From positions 42,425,798-42,489,797 of the forward strand of contig OZ025257.1 in NCBI GenBank assembly GCA_964019135.1: 64,000 nt of DNA, written 5' to 3'. This stretch comes from Arenicola marina (taxonomy: Eukaryota; Annelida; Polychaeta; Arenicolidae). The notes under the pieces are model-generated. The model worked only from the letters and a program-made list of their open reading frames with translations. It did not search any database and was not told where the DNA came from. This document shows positions 10,239 to 21,893 of the stretch, piece by piece; positions within the stretch are counted from its first letter, which is position 1; each line of letters begins with the position of its first letter. The position numbers and the translations under genes are program-made.

Positions 10239-11497
10239 AGATAGATAGATAGTTTATTGGTAACTTCAGGCACCAGGCCCCTCGTACAAATACAGAACAC
10301 AAAAATAACATGCAACCGACTAGAACAAACTTAATTAGTTAATTAGAGAGAATTAGGCTAAACCTTTTTTCATACATAGTGAATGCTTTTTGTATAAACC
10401 TTGCTAATGAGATTAAACATGTTTTTTCCTCGGAAGTCATAATACATAAAAAAACTCCTAATATCATATATTGTAGGAAAATAATTATTTCGGAGATTGT
10501 CATAAAATGGGCATTTCATTAAAATATGGAACTCGTCAAGAGAAGAAATAGTTTCATGTTGTAAGCAATATTTACAGATAGAGTTTTCTCCCCTGCAGTA
10601 CGGACTTGTCCATAGCACCCTGCATCTGAATCTGGCTAAGATCTGCCGTAGTCTAAAATCCTCGAGAAGACACAAGTATGGTTCGCGTATGAGCAACTTC
10701 TTATATTCTTTACAATTAATCAAGTCTGTCTTACTCTGCCAGTTCTGGTAAGCGCAGTCAATTACCCTTTTGGAAAAATTTTCAATAAAGGCCTCAGGAT
10801 CTCCAAGTTGTTGCTGAAACCAGGCACAGCCGAATCCATAAAAGAAAAGTAAGTGCTTGAGTTTAGAAACCCAGGTCATACGACCAGCCTCTGTCAGCCT
10901 AAACAACATATTGTAAGTACATTTCGTAAGTCTGGTTTCAGGCATTCTTAACAATTTCACCTAGTATTTAACACAACTAATTGTACACCTTACCCTTAAA
11001 GGTACTCTACCGCACTCACCATAAACCGCTGAATTTGGTGTACTCCATGGTACGCCCCAAACTCATAACCCCAAACTTCTGCACCGTATGTAAGAATGGG
11101 TACTATCATTTTGTCAAAGAGATCAAAATATGTCTTTACCTCCAAACCACCACAGTTTTTTGAAATTTCTTTAATAATTGTCACTGCTTTACTCGCTTGG
11201 GAGGCGAGAGTCTTTTGAGCCACGGACCACATCAATTTAGAAGAAAATATGATACCTAAATATTTATAGTAAGAAACAACCTGTAGAGGCTTTCCCTTGT
11301 AGTACCATTTTTCATTGCTTCTCAAGGGTCCACCATTTATAAATACAATAATCTTTTATCCACATTGATTTGCAATCCCCATTTGCTACTAAAGTCTTCT
11401 AAAACATTTAATAGCTTCTGTAAACGACCCACTGTGTCCGTTCCATTAACAATATCATCTGCAAACATTAACTGAATTGAAAAAAGATAAAAAAAAT
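10239..11497 (-). mobile_element. 5'-truncated LINE, reverse transcriptase C-terminal half
   Basis: The minus strand encodes the second half of a LINE reverse transcriptase. It includes the catalytic FADD in LMFADDIVNGTDT (near 11450), the thumb region YYKYLGIIFSSKL and PILTYGAEVWGYE, and a C-terminal part with ICKYC...HILMKCPFY (a Cys/His cluster). The 3' end is a (CTAT)n tail at 10238-10252. The direct repeat TATACGCCATAT lies at 10227-10238 and 11498-11509, a 12-base target duplication that fixes both ends. There is at least one frame break, near 11330. The copy is 5' truncated just before the FADD motif. Confidence 0.85.
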
Positions 11498-11509
11498 TAT
11501 ACGCCATAT
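11498..11509 (+). repeat. Target-site duplication, right copy (LINE at 10239-11497)
   Basis: TATACGCCATAT, identical to 10227-10238. It marks the point of 5' truncation of the LINE. Confidence 0.8.
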
Positions 11510-11970
11510 GACCTTCTGTAACATAAATCATCCAGGTTAAGCCACCAGCCACACAACCCGAAGTAATCTGCGTAACCTCTTCAAATTATCTTAAAATAAA
11601 CTTAACTGACTATGAGATTACTGATATCGTTGAAGTCATCCTGTTCATGGAGAGCGAGTTAAGGAGGTCCGCGCATACCGATGGATATGTTAAATGCGAA
11701 ATGAACTATTGGGTGTGGAACGACTTTTAACGACGAACAGTATATTAAATACAACACCGATCATAGTGGTAACTGGAACAGTCCAAGATAAAGCACAGGA
11801 AGTTCGCAACAAACTAACTTTACTGACCGTATATCGAGTAGTCTGTCTGGTTAGTTATTTTATACAATGTCCCAAATTAACCGGAACTGACCCCCCATCG
11901 CGCGCGGCACACCCCAGTCACATGCGCGTTGAAGGGGAGAAGGAGCGGCGAGGTACACAGGTTGGGCTGT

Positions 11971-12033
11971 AACCCCTCTCTGTCCAGGATAGAAGGGGGA
12001 GGGAGGGGCGGTGCTTGGCCCGAGTGTGCTGTA
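11971..12033 (+). repeat. Dispersed CTCTCTGTCCAGGATAG repeat, copy 1
   Basis: CCCTCTCTGTCCAGGATAGA followed by a G-rich stretch and GGTGCTTGG...GTGTGCTGTAG. Relatives lie at 12541-12600, 15543-15605 and 15677-15730. No coding capacity is seen. Confidence 0.55.
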
Positions 12034-12034
12034 G

Positions 12035-12539
12035 TTTAAAGCAATATATTCCGTAATTTTTGTTCTACCAACCTCTTCTCCGTGTCAAATAAGTATATTC
12101 TGTCTTGAATTTAAATCCTGAAAGCCCCATGGATATCCGGAGAGAGCGAATTTGTTTTCTGGAGCAGAAGAGTTGGTGGCCGGCTTTACATCCCAGCGCG
12201 CCTGTTCGCTGTTCGGGGTAGGGTCATCAATGAAACGCGGACAGCTTCGGAAAACTTCCTCGCTGCGGAAATTCCGCAGTATTCCGCAAGATTTTGCAGG
12301 TATTCCGCAGGTATTCCGCGTTTTATGGAGGCCCCTTCACTTGGACTGCGTGATGTCGACCGCGGCTTGGTAGGATGTCCGTGCACGATATAAATAAACC
12401 GCGTAGTTTTATGTTAAAATTGTTGTTTTACAGACTCAAAGAGATAAATAATATATGCATCATAATTTGAAGATACTTTTAGTCTTGATTGTAAAGTGTA
12501 AAAGATCTAAGATGGCGCATGTAAGTATATTGCTTTAAA
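12035..12539. mobile_element. 505-base inverted-repeat element (MITE-like)
   Basis: It begins TTTAAAGCAATATA and ends TATATTGCTTTAAA, a perfect 14-base inverted repeat. If TTAA is the duplicated target, the true ends lie just inside it, which would recall piggyBac-type insertion; this is inference. No transposase is encoded. It contains several ATTCCGCA motifs (near 12270-12320). Confidence 0.5.
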
Positions 12540-12540
12540 A

Positions 12541-12600
12541 TCCCTCTCTGTCGAGGATAGCCGGGGGGGGGGGGGGTTGCTTGGAGCAGTGAGGTGTTCA
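12541..12600 (+). repeat. Dispersed CTCTCTGTC repeat, copy 2
   Basis: CCCTCTCTGTCGAGGATAG followed by a run of G and GTTGCTTGG, adjoining the right end of the 505-base element. Confidence 0.5.
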
Positions 12601-12746
12601 ATTAGTACTCGGTGTTCATTCAAGTACTACTTGAATACATCATCTTTTGACACTTAGACGTATGAACTCACTGTGTACATGCTTTTATGCTACGTACGAA
12701 TAAAGATAATGATATGGATAGGTGCTACCTAAGCAATGCGAGCGTA

Positions 12747-15017
12747 GGAGAACATGGGGCAAAATGACCCATCTGGGTCAAATGGCCCACCACAATATCG
12801 CGCACTTGCGGTGCTGCCACCTGTATTGAAGCGTTTTATATGTATTCCTGTTTGTTACGTGATACCTTAACAAATCTACATGGGCGCTGAAGCAGACAGC
12901 TGACCTTCGTTACCGAAGTAAAAGATTCTGGGCTGTTTCCATCTATGGTAAACACTGGAACAAAGTAGAGCTCAGTAGATACTAGCTTGGGGGAAATTTT
13001 GATAAAGTAACACGATCAAAGATAAGTCCAAGTCAAGCCCCAAACGTACTTCAGATGCGGAATATACTGCGCCGCATTTTTCATACACCGGTCAAATGTT
13101 AAGGTTACTAACAGGGGCAAAATGACCCACGTAGGCCGTTTTACCCACATCCAATTTAATATGTATACTCTAACAGAAACGATCATCTTTCGCAAACTGG
13201 ATGATATGTCCACTGAATCGGAACATCTCGATGATTATGCTCGAAGAAGAAAACGATGTGCGATGTGCTCCCCTGGGAGTGACTAAAAGCGGATCATTCC
13301 GCAACCAGTTATTTCGCCAGGCGGAAAGGTGGGCCATCCCGAGAGGCTGGACACCCAGAGCTCCAGATAATGCTGTATTCGAGACGGGTGATACTGATAG
13401 ACCTTAGCTGGATCGGTCATGGGGAGGGAGCCCCCGAGTGATACTCATTACACGGGTTTAACGCGGCAGTGTGTCGCAAGTTACGTTAGTTAGGATTGGT
13501 TGAGCGGACGTTATATTATGGATTGATGTTGTATAGAGCTGGTGAGTTTTTTGCCTAAGTTCAGGCGTAAGTTCAGGCGTGGTCAACCGCTTGAAACCGG
13601 TTGAAACCGGTTAGGTTATGGATGTCTCGGGGTTTTGTCTAGGCTCATGCATTCGTCGTATATGTATCGAATTTCGTAGCATTGAATAAAGTAATGAGTT
13701 GATTGATCACTTTCAGTGTTGTTTGGCTGTGTCTCGTACGTTGTTTCCTTGTCGTATAGTAGTGTAATCGTTTTATGCGGGTTGAGTTCCGAAGTTTGGA
13801 GTCTTAGTTACGGACATTTAGGTATTTATATTTGCAGGAAGGTTAGTTAATAGTAAGCCCAGGTCAGTTTAAGAAACGAATCAGAGGTTGTCTCCTGATA
13901 GGTTTGAGTTAAGAGTTTTAAAAGTACCCAACGAGGAGTCGAGATTGAAGGACAGACGAAGGTACGGTGCATAGGGATATACGCCTATAGCACCGGCTAA
14001 ACACTACCCCCTATATATAAAAGGGGGTACGTTACATATGAAGAAGGGAGAGTTGTGCGCCCCTGGGAGCCGGAAGCGTTGATTGAGGCAGAGCCAGGCG
14101 GCACGCGACACCGTTGGATACATACAGGTCGTCGGGATAAAACGCAGATGGGGAGAGGGGGGTGGGGGGCGGTTCCGCGGGTGCCTTGATGCCTGAGAGA
14201 GCGGATATTTGTTATGAAAAATATACCCATATAGAGCGGACATTTATGATGAAGATACCAATATATAGCGAATATTTTAAAAACTTGCGATCGTGGTGGG
14301 GGGGGGATGGCTTTGAAAATATGCGTTCATAGAGCGGATTTTGGCGGTTGAAAAGGAGGGGCTTTACCCCGGAAACCCCCAAACCCAGCAATGTATTTTT
14401 TATCCCCCCTCCCTAAATCCGGGGGGGCCGGTTTCAGGGTCGGATCCAGATATGCTGGATAGGGGGCCGGTAAATGGTATAAATAGTATACATTTCCGCC
14501 CTAAAAAGGGGGGCCGGGGCCGGGTCGCCCCCCTTGGATCCGCCCCTGCCCCGGGTCTGTTCAACAGTATGACTTCGCATGAAAGATGAGTTCCGCGCCT
14601 CAGATGGCCTAACTTTTGCACTGAAAAATGTCAAAAAGTGGGGGAAGGGGGTGTCCCCCCCGCCCGATCCGCCTCTGCTGACGTAAACGTTTTTTGGAAT
14701 TCCTGTGTGTGATCCTTCTGGGTCAAACTGTTCCAGAGAGTTAGGAGTTTGCCTTCTTAGGCTGTTCATTACACCCACATGCTGAAATAATGTGCTGACC
14801 ATTTTGCCCCATTAGGGGGGCAAAATGACCCACTGTGACATAAAACATGTTTTGTGTGCTAGTAAAAATTTTGTTCGTGTCACTCGCATGTATCCAAACT
14901 ATGTTATTCACAATACTACTGTTGTCAGTTTACCAAAATTTGGCTTTTTTTATAGCACTGCTTGTCCTCCAAAAAAAACAAAAAAAGTTAAGGTGGTCAT
15001 TTTGCCCCATGTTCCCC
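12747..15017. mobile_element. Non-autonomous DNA transposon, Tc1/mariner-like, 2.27 kb
   Basis: The ends form a 23-base inverted repeat with one mismatch (12747-12769 and 14995-15017; core GAACATGGGGCAAAATGACC). TA stands immediately outside on both sides (12745-12746, 15018-15019), as expected for Tc1/mariner insertions. The subterminal motif GGGCAAAATGACCCAC, or a close variant, recurs inside near 12772, 13113 and 14815. I find no transposase frame, so it would have moved only with help from another copy. It contains a nested 114-base element and G/C-rich low-complexity DNA. Confidence 0.65.
14435..14548. mobile_element. 114-base MITE with CAGGGKCGGATCCA ends
   Basis: It starts CAGGGTCGGATCCA and ends TTGGATCCGCCCCTG, imperfect inverted repeats of 14-15 bases. 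These ends resemble common hAT-type MITEs. A further half-end, GATCCGCCTCTG, lies at about 14666-14677. No clear 8-base duplication is seen at its flanks. It lies inside the 2.27-kb transposon. Confidence 0.5.
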
Positions 15018-15019
15018 TA

Positions 15020-15540
15020 TATTGATTAATTCAGATATTCCGAGGGGATACATCTAGATTAATATTCAAAATTAATCTCGCTTCGGCTTGGCATCAAAAA
15101 TATCTTTGGCGGGATGACGTATGCCGTGCTTGTCATATCATCAGGTTGCTTAGGAACTCTCATTGTGACGTCATGTTTATAACATTTTGACGTCACAACT
15201 ACTCACCATGACAGCTCTGCTTGGCAATATACATTGTCATTTAGCCCGTCGCTTATAAATGAACTTTAATTTGAGGTATACATCCCGTGTTAACATTGAA
15301 TAATTTATTCGTTAATTTTGTGGGGCAGCTGATTGAATTATTAAAGACATGACATAAAAGCTTCGACCTCTCTTTGCTTGAATACATTTATGTACAGCTG
15401 ATACTTACTCCGAATCCGAAAACGTCTCATGGGGGCTGTTACGCGAAATGAAAGTCCTAAGCCTATGCTTGAAATGGACTTTAAATACGCATGCATGTTA
15501 CCTTAAGAGCTCGCTTGCGCTCGCTAATAATAATAATACT
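15020..15540. other. No recognised gene
   Basis: Mostly A/T-rich DNA with several TGACGTCA-like words (near 15115-15195). I see no coding or RNA feature. Confidence 0.45.
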
Positions 15541-15542
15541 TA

Positions 15543-15605
15543 ACCCCTCACTGTCCAAGATAGAGGGGGAGGGGCGTTGCTTGACATTAGTGCGCTGTGG
15601 ATTGA
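15543..15605 (+). repeat. Dispersed CTCACTGTCCAAGATAG repeat, copy 3
   Basis: CCCCTCACTGTCCAAGATAG, G-rich stretch, GCGTTGCTTG and TGCGCTGTGG. This is the copy closest to 11971-12033. Confidence 0.5.
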
Positions 15606-15676
15606 ATTTTCTATCGGGGAATTTCCAGCGGGGACGGAGATGGGCGATGGTGGGCAGGCGTTCGCTGTAGATTATA

Positions 15677-15730
15677 GCCTCTCTGTCCGAGGAGGGAAGG
15701 CGGGGGGGGGGGGGGGGTGGCCCTGCATGA
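15677..15730 (+). repeat. Dispersed CTCTCTGTCC repeat, copy 4
   Basis: GCCTCTCTGTCCGAGGAGGG followed by a run of about 16 G. It is a weaker match than the other three copies. Confidence 0.4.
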
Positions 15731-15944
15731 TAGGTAGAGCGCACTACCCTTTAGCACGTGCATTTACACATATACACGAACATACACTATCACACGCATT
15801 TAATCTAAACCATGCAGAAAGGGGGTAGCTGTTGTCCATACAGTCCATACTGTATTGACGTACAACTTTTATGCGCGCACAACTTCGTGCGCATGACTTG
15901 AATCACTCGTGCGCACCAGTTAGTATCTCGTGCGCATGACTTAG

Positions 15945-16170
15945 TATCTCCTCCCGATATTTAATCGCTCCGATCTCTCATCGTCACGATTTCTTATCGT
16001 CCCGATGTCATCATCCCGATCTCTCATGATCCTGATATGTAATCGCCCGATCACTCTTCATCCCGATATATAATAATTCCGATCACTCGTCAACCCGAGC
16101 TCTCAGCATCCTGATATGTAATCAACCCGATCTCTGAGCCTCCCAATATGCAATAAACCTCTCATCGTCA
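15945..16170 (+). repeat. Degenerate CCCGATCTCTCATCAT array, left block
   Basis: About 230 bases of alternating 16-18-base words, CCCGATCTCTCATCAT and CCCGATATGTAATCAT with variants. The array stops where the LINE tail begins; a matching array resumes at about 20935. Confidence 0.65.
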
Positions 16171-19100
16171 CGATCAAGATTCAAGATTCAAGATTCGTTT
16201 ATTTGACCAAGTATGACGTACATACAAACGAGAAGTGAAACAAATAGTGTCGACTTGGCCGGGAGACTCCAACTAAGACCTTAAAGGTCGCTGGCGCTAG
16301 AGCCACCCAACATTGTGATTTTTACAGTTATACGGTTACACATAAACAACCAAAAGATAACAGTAATATATATACACTAATATTAAAGGTATTCAATTCA
16401 AATCAAAACACACCTCACATAAACAGCTTCAATATATGTACTTAAGTTATTCAGAAAATTAACTGACGGCAAATATAACAATGTTCGATGTGACACTCGA
16501 AATCATAGTTAATTATTAAATTATCCTTAACATATCTTGCAAATGCAGGTAAGCTATGCGTATATATTTTGTTAAGAATAAGTGTTGAAGTTTCATTTAC
16601 AACTTTAACGAGGCTATGTCGAATACAGTTAGTTGCAAAGTCGTGGAATACCATAGTGGTAGACAATCGGGAATTGAATCTCGTATTGTGGTGATGAATT
16701 TGATGGCTATGAACAATCGGTAACTGTGAGAAATAAAATGGTAATGTATCATGCTTCAGCTTGTAATAAAACTTTATGGCTTGCAATATGTGCATATCAT
16801 CCAATTTTAACAATTTCAGTTCTTTAAATATCGGTTCTGTGTGGGCGTTAAATCGACTTGGATTAATATTTCTGACAGCCCTTTTTTGCAGTCTGGAGAT
16901 ACGTTCAGCCTTACCCCCATATAAGGATGCCATAATTTAGATGGGGTGATATCAGGGTGTCATAAATTGTGCGTAAAGTGTGCCGAGGAAGGGTCCATTT
17001 CAATTTATTTAGAATCCCAGCAACATTAGAGATTTTATTCGCGATCTTATCAACATGTTTATTCCATTTCATATGTTTGTTAAGGACGATACCAAGCATG
17101 TCAAAACTGTCAACGCACTCTATTTGCGTATTGTTTATAAACAAAGATGGAACATTAACAGATTTCTGTTGTGTATGAAAGATCATGAACTTGGATTTTG
17201 CCGCGTTCAGGGCAAGTTTGTTTGCATAAAGCCACTCACTAATTTTAACCAATTCGCAATTTATTACAAGGCTGGACTCATTAGGGACAGGAGTCATAGT
17301 GCTTAAGAGCGTGGTATCATCCGCATATATAATAAATTTGAAAATATCGCTAGCTGAGGATATATCATTTATATAGATAATAAAAAGTAGGGGACCAAGA
17401 ATAGACCCTTGTGGAATCCCTGTTGCTATATCAGACATATCAGATTGAACATTTTCGATTTGAACATACTGCTTACGATTCGTCACGTAATTTTTTAGTA
17501 ATTCAAGAGAACTACCTGATACCCCATAATGAGATAATTTAGATATAAGGACATTGTGATGTATGGTGTCAAACGCCTTGGACAGATCTAAAAATATACT
17601 AACAGGAATATGTCCCTCATCCATTAATTGTAATATTCGGTCCACGAGTTCCATCACAGCTAGATCTGTTGAATGGTGTTGGCGAAACCCATATTGACTG
17701 TTGTTTAATAACTTGCTTCGTACGAAATAATCATAAAGCTGGTCGGCGATAACTTTCTCTTGTACCTTAGAAAAAGCTGGAAGAATAGATATAGGACGAT
17801 AATTCTCAATCAAACCTTCATTCCCCTTTTTATAAACTGGTACTACCTTTGCGATTTTTAACTTATCTGGAAACAAACCGGTTGACAGACACTGATTTAT
17901 GATTATGGTAAGGGCTTCGCTCACCTCATATTTTATTTCCTTCAATAATCTTACACTAAGGTTGTCGTGACCAGAACTTGATTTAGGTTTCAGAGCGTCA
18001 ATTATTATTTCGGTACAGTCACGGTTAATAGCGTTGAAGTGAAACTTATTAATAGGGGGATCTTTTAAGTATTTTTTAAATGACATATCGGAATTCTTGC
18101 TTAACCCTTTTACAGTACTTGGACCAATATCGGAGAAATAGGAGTTAAACTTATTTGCTAATAATAGTCGATTTTCAACCAGCTGGCCGTTGATAGTGAA
18201 TTTGTCAGGAAATTGTTTTTTACTTTTGCATTTACTTAAGATATCTTTAATAGCATTCCAGGTTTGTTTCATATCACCTCTGCATTATCAAAGCGCAATT
18301 GGAAGTACTGTTTCTTGACGAGGCTAATGCATCGCCTAATTATTCTGTTATAAGTGCGTAAATTATTTTTTTTCCTGTCATATTCAAATGAGTCAGGCGG
18401 GGTGGCTGAGTTGCCTGTAGAGTTTGTCCCGATTGGAAATAGATTTCAATATACCGTTTGTAATCCACATGGACTTTTTATGCTTGTGCTTACGAAATCT
18501 AATCAATTTTAATGGGAGACATTTATTTTTAGCTTTTGAGAGCCATGTTTCCAGAACATCATAGTTACTATTTGGGTTGGCAAGTGGGCCGATGTCCATA
18601 TGAATACACACATCGACAGATTGCAATTCCTCTTTAAATCGTGCTTTTGAATCATTGTCAAGTGTTGTGATAGCTACCAATTTTGGCTGCGTAACTTTCA
18701 CCTGATTAAACTTAAAAGACATAAAATATGGCATATGGTCTGAGAGTGCCGTGACAATGATACCAGCCTTCGAGTGCAACATCTTTGGAGAAAGCTTGCA
18801 GAAAAAGTTGTCAATCAACGTAGCTCTATATCTCGATAGTCTTGTGGGGAAAGTGATTTTGGGAATAAAGCTGCGCGCCATTACAGTGTCAAGAAAGTTG
18901 CTGATCACTGTTTTCTCATTAATCCTGAGAAGGTCGATGTTAAAATCACCAGCTATTATCACTTCCCCATTGAGATTATCCAGATGACAGAGAACTCCTT
19001 TAAATTTTTCAGTAAACGTGTGATAATTTGCTACCAATTCACAAAGGGGGTCTATATATATTACCAATTATAACGCTCTTTTTCATAAAATCACAAGATA

Positions 19101-19602
19101 CCTCAATAAATTGACATTCCCATGCAGATGTTGTATCATGAGGGAATAAATATTTATAGGTATAGTCATCTCGCAGATAAATTAATAGACCACCATGTTC
19201 ACTACAGATTTTACCTTGCGACAATGTGCGAAACCCGCTTAACTGAAATTGAGATAGATCGGAGTCTGCAGAGAGCCAACTTTCCTGAATACATATTGCG
19301 CTTATTTCAACACCTGTATGACACAATTCTTCCACAAATATTTTGAGTTCGTTAAATTTGGCCGAAAGCGACCCACAATTCAAACTAATAACAACAAAAG
19401 TATCGGTACCAGCCATTTGCTTTGCCGATTCTTCATTGTCAAAATAAGGAGACAGCTGGATAAATTCTGGTTCTCCAATTTCACTGTCCACTATGTCGCC
19501 ATATTGCGTAATATTTAACATTTCTGTTAATGAATTTCTGCAAGAACCCCCAGATAATCTCAGAGTGTCTTCTTCTATATTGTTATAGCTTACGCCTGAC
19601 AT
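16171..19602 (-). mobile_element. LINE (CR1/jockey-like) with endonuclease and reverse transcriptase
   Basis: The minus strand encodes a LINE ORF2. The AP-endonuclease part (19602 to about 18393) has VVISLNCGSLSAKFNEL, CIQESWLS, GNIYRPP, AGDFNIDLL and ALSDHMPYF. The reverse transcriptase (18272-16911) has VVPVYKKG, NYRPISILP, GFRQHHSTDLA, FLDLSKAFDTIHH, GIPQGSILGPLLF and the catalytic YADD in FIIYADDTTLLS. A C-terminal part (16933-16451) has ISRLQKRAVRNI. Frames change near 19050, 18300 and 16920, so there are about three breaks. The 3' end is a heptamer tail, AAGATTC repeated about three times (16174-16195; GAATCTT on the coding strand). No ORF1 was recognised upstream, and the 5' end is not fixed. 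Confidence 0.93.
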
Positions 19603-20930
19603 AACTTCTCGTTGATAACATTAATACGAGCCATGAGGCTGTTGTTGTACTCGTGGTGTACAACAGAATAGATACAGTGATACCTAACAGACAATAACAC
19701 AAGGTAAAGCAAAGGCTAGAAACAAAACATAACTTATACACAGTATCTCGCGTGTTAGTGCCCAGGTCTCTGAGCAATTTAACGCGAAGATCCAAAACGT
19801 GGCAGGGACAGTTTGAAGTGTTAAACGAAATTAAATCAAAGCGCTACCAAGCACAAATTTACACCGAGCAGAACTACGATTTCAGTACTAAACGCGCACC
19901 TGCGTCACCGTTACAAAACATGAGTTAAAGTTTCATTGGAAAACGTGACACGTGAACGACTCATGACTGCTGGTTACCTCAAAGCAATTACCTCACACCT
20001 TCGCCATTAGCCGCGGTCAAAACCACGAGGGCTAAGGCTAACTACTCCTTAGTTTAATTTGGTGACTTAGTATTCACAAGCTACGGAGTAAACGTAGCTT
20101 GTGAATCAGTAAACAGCTCACACGCTCAATTTGTGGGGCGCGCAGCAGGCTATCCAGGCCACACACTACTGAATTAATCAGAGCAAGCCTCCCGTGGTGG
20201 GACATGGCCGAGATCGAGAGAAACAGACAGTTAGTTCACAATTTAGGTAATACGAACACTTCGCTGCAATTGAAACACTCGTGAGACCGGTTTACCGCAC
20301 TTGGCCTACATTTAACCTATAACTCGAGGGTTTCATGCAAGGTGATTCAATACGACTAGCAATGTTGCGTTTGGACACTTGTGTCACAAGAATTAGTGGC
20401 TTGTTCATTACACATTCAAGGAAATACATCACGCACAAGGTCAGTCAAAACTGGTCGAAATATTGACTCAGGACAAAAAAAACATTCGGCCACATTATTA
20501 ACTCTCTGGCAAGTGAGTCGGGGCCTAGATTGGGGAGCTTACAGGGAAACCGTCGTACAGCATACGGTATTGACAATTAGAAAGGAAACAAATGTATAAT
20601 AATTAAATAAATAAATAAATAATGTTTCCAAACACTAGCAGTTCCAAAACAAGAAGACAAACGAACTCTCGGTTCCGTGCACATTACCACAAGCCACATG
20701 TTTCAATTCTTCATAAAAATAGAAGATCGGAGTGCATTGAAAGGGCATGGAGGCGAGGGGTGGAGCAGAGGGGGCGAGCCAGCGTAGCTTTATGTTAAGG
20801 GTGGAGGTGGGGGGGGGGGGGAGATACCATGATTTTTTGAATTTTGCATACCATTCGCCATCGCGCATTTGTACGTTTACACTAAACGTTTGCATAATTA
20901 CAACTTGGGATTATTATATAACAGTACAAC
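19603..20930. other. Region upstream of the LINE, no recognised gene
   Basis: Possibly LINE 5' sequence or older DNA. It holds a perfect hairpin (20072-20106) and a G-run near 20808. Open frames here show no recognisable domain. Confidence 0.4.
20072..20106. repeat. Perfect hairpin, 14-base stem, 7-base loop
   Basis: The left arm ATTCACAAGCTACG (20072-20085) and right arm CGTAGCTTGTGAAT (20093-20106) are exact inverted copies around GAGTAAA. It could be a structure in LINE leader RNA or a collapsed foldback insertion. Confidence 0.6.
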
Positions 20931-20934
20931 CGTC

Positions 20935-21085
20935 CATCTCTCGATCTCCTCGATCTCTCATCTTCCCGATATGTCATCACCCCGGTCTCTCATCAACCCG
21001 ATCTCTCATCATCCCCATATGTATTCAGCCTGATCTCTCATCATTCTGATATGCAATCATCACGATCTCTCATCATGATGATCAC
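20935..21085 (+). repeat. Degenerate CCCGATCTCTCATCAT array, right block
   Basis: Words such as CGATCTCTCATC and CCCGATATGTCATCA recur as in 15945-16170, on the same strand. The two blocks look like one array split by later insertion. Confidence 0.6.
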
Positions 21086-21104
21086 TGCGGATCCCGATTT
21101 GGGT

Positions 21105-21635
21105 CAGGGTTAACTTAGGTACCTTTTTCTTCGGCTGTTACTGTGGTCAGGGTGAGAGCCGGCCATTCGGTCAAAGGTACGTTTTTACTATCTTTAGGGT
21201 CAGGCACAGAGGGCAGATTGACGGCAGGGCGGAGTTGGGGTCAGGGTTTGGTACCCTCTTTTTTCAGCCGCCGCCTCACCTCTCTTTTGGGTAAGGGCCG
21301 CCCTCTCTGCCAAGGCCACATCCTTAGAATCTTTAGGGTTTAGGCATGACGGGTACATCTCGCTCAGGGTTGGGTTAGGGTCAGGGTTAGATACCTTCTT
21401 TTGCACCCGCCGCCTCAACTGCCTTTAGTGTCAAAGCCGCCCGCTCTGTCCAGGCCGCGTCATTACCATCTTTCAGGGTTTGGGCATGATGGGTACATTG
21501 CGCTCAGGGTTGGTTTGGGGTCAGGGTTAGGTGCGCTCTTTGTATCCCGCCACCTGCGCTGCCTTTAGGGTCACGGCCGCCCGCTCAGTTCAGCCCACAT
21601 TATTACCATCTTTAGGGTTTAGGCATAGGCCTCGG
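21105..21635 (+). repeat. 139-base tandem repeat with telomere-like words
   Basis: About 3.7 copies. The landmark ATCTTTAGGGTTTAGGCAT (variants) falls at 21192, 21331, 21470 and 21610, spacings of 139, 139 and 140. Other shared words are GCCGCC, GGTACATCTCGCTCAGGGTT and GGGTTAGGGTCAGGGTTAG, which resembles TTAGGG telomere repeats. Confidence 0.85.
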
Positions 21636-21639
21636 ATCT

Positions 21640-21893
21640 ATTTCCTTTGATAGAACTATCACAGGACGACGTTCCTGGAATGAAATGTACTGGTGTTGAG
21701 ACACTACTTAACAACTTAACAACATATATCCAATGACAACAGTTCCGAAATGTACCATAGGAGCAAGTTCCAAACATCTGCGATTAAAACGCGCAATGCT
21801 CTGCCGTTGTTGGCGTAGGTTTGGGAGCCTGTGCGCCCTCAGCCCGCCTCCCCGTTGCCACCCCAATGTCCCTCTCTATACAATTCCCTATAC
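21640..21893. other. No recognised feature; target region of Polinton A
   Basis: About 250 bases without gene or repeat that I can support. The last bases, AACATA, are the left target duplication of Polinton A. Confidence 0.5.

Noticed and set aside
13990-14250. Short proline-rich open frames as genes
   Set aside because: They lie within a non-autonomous transposon in low-complexity G/C-rich DNA and show no recognisable domain.
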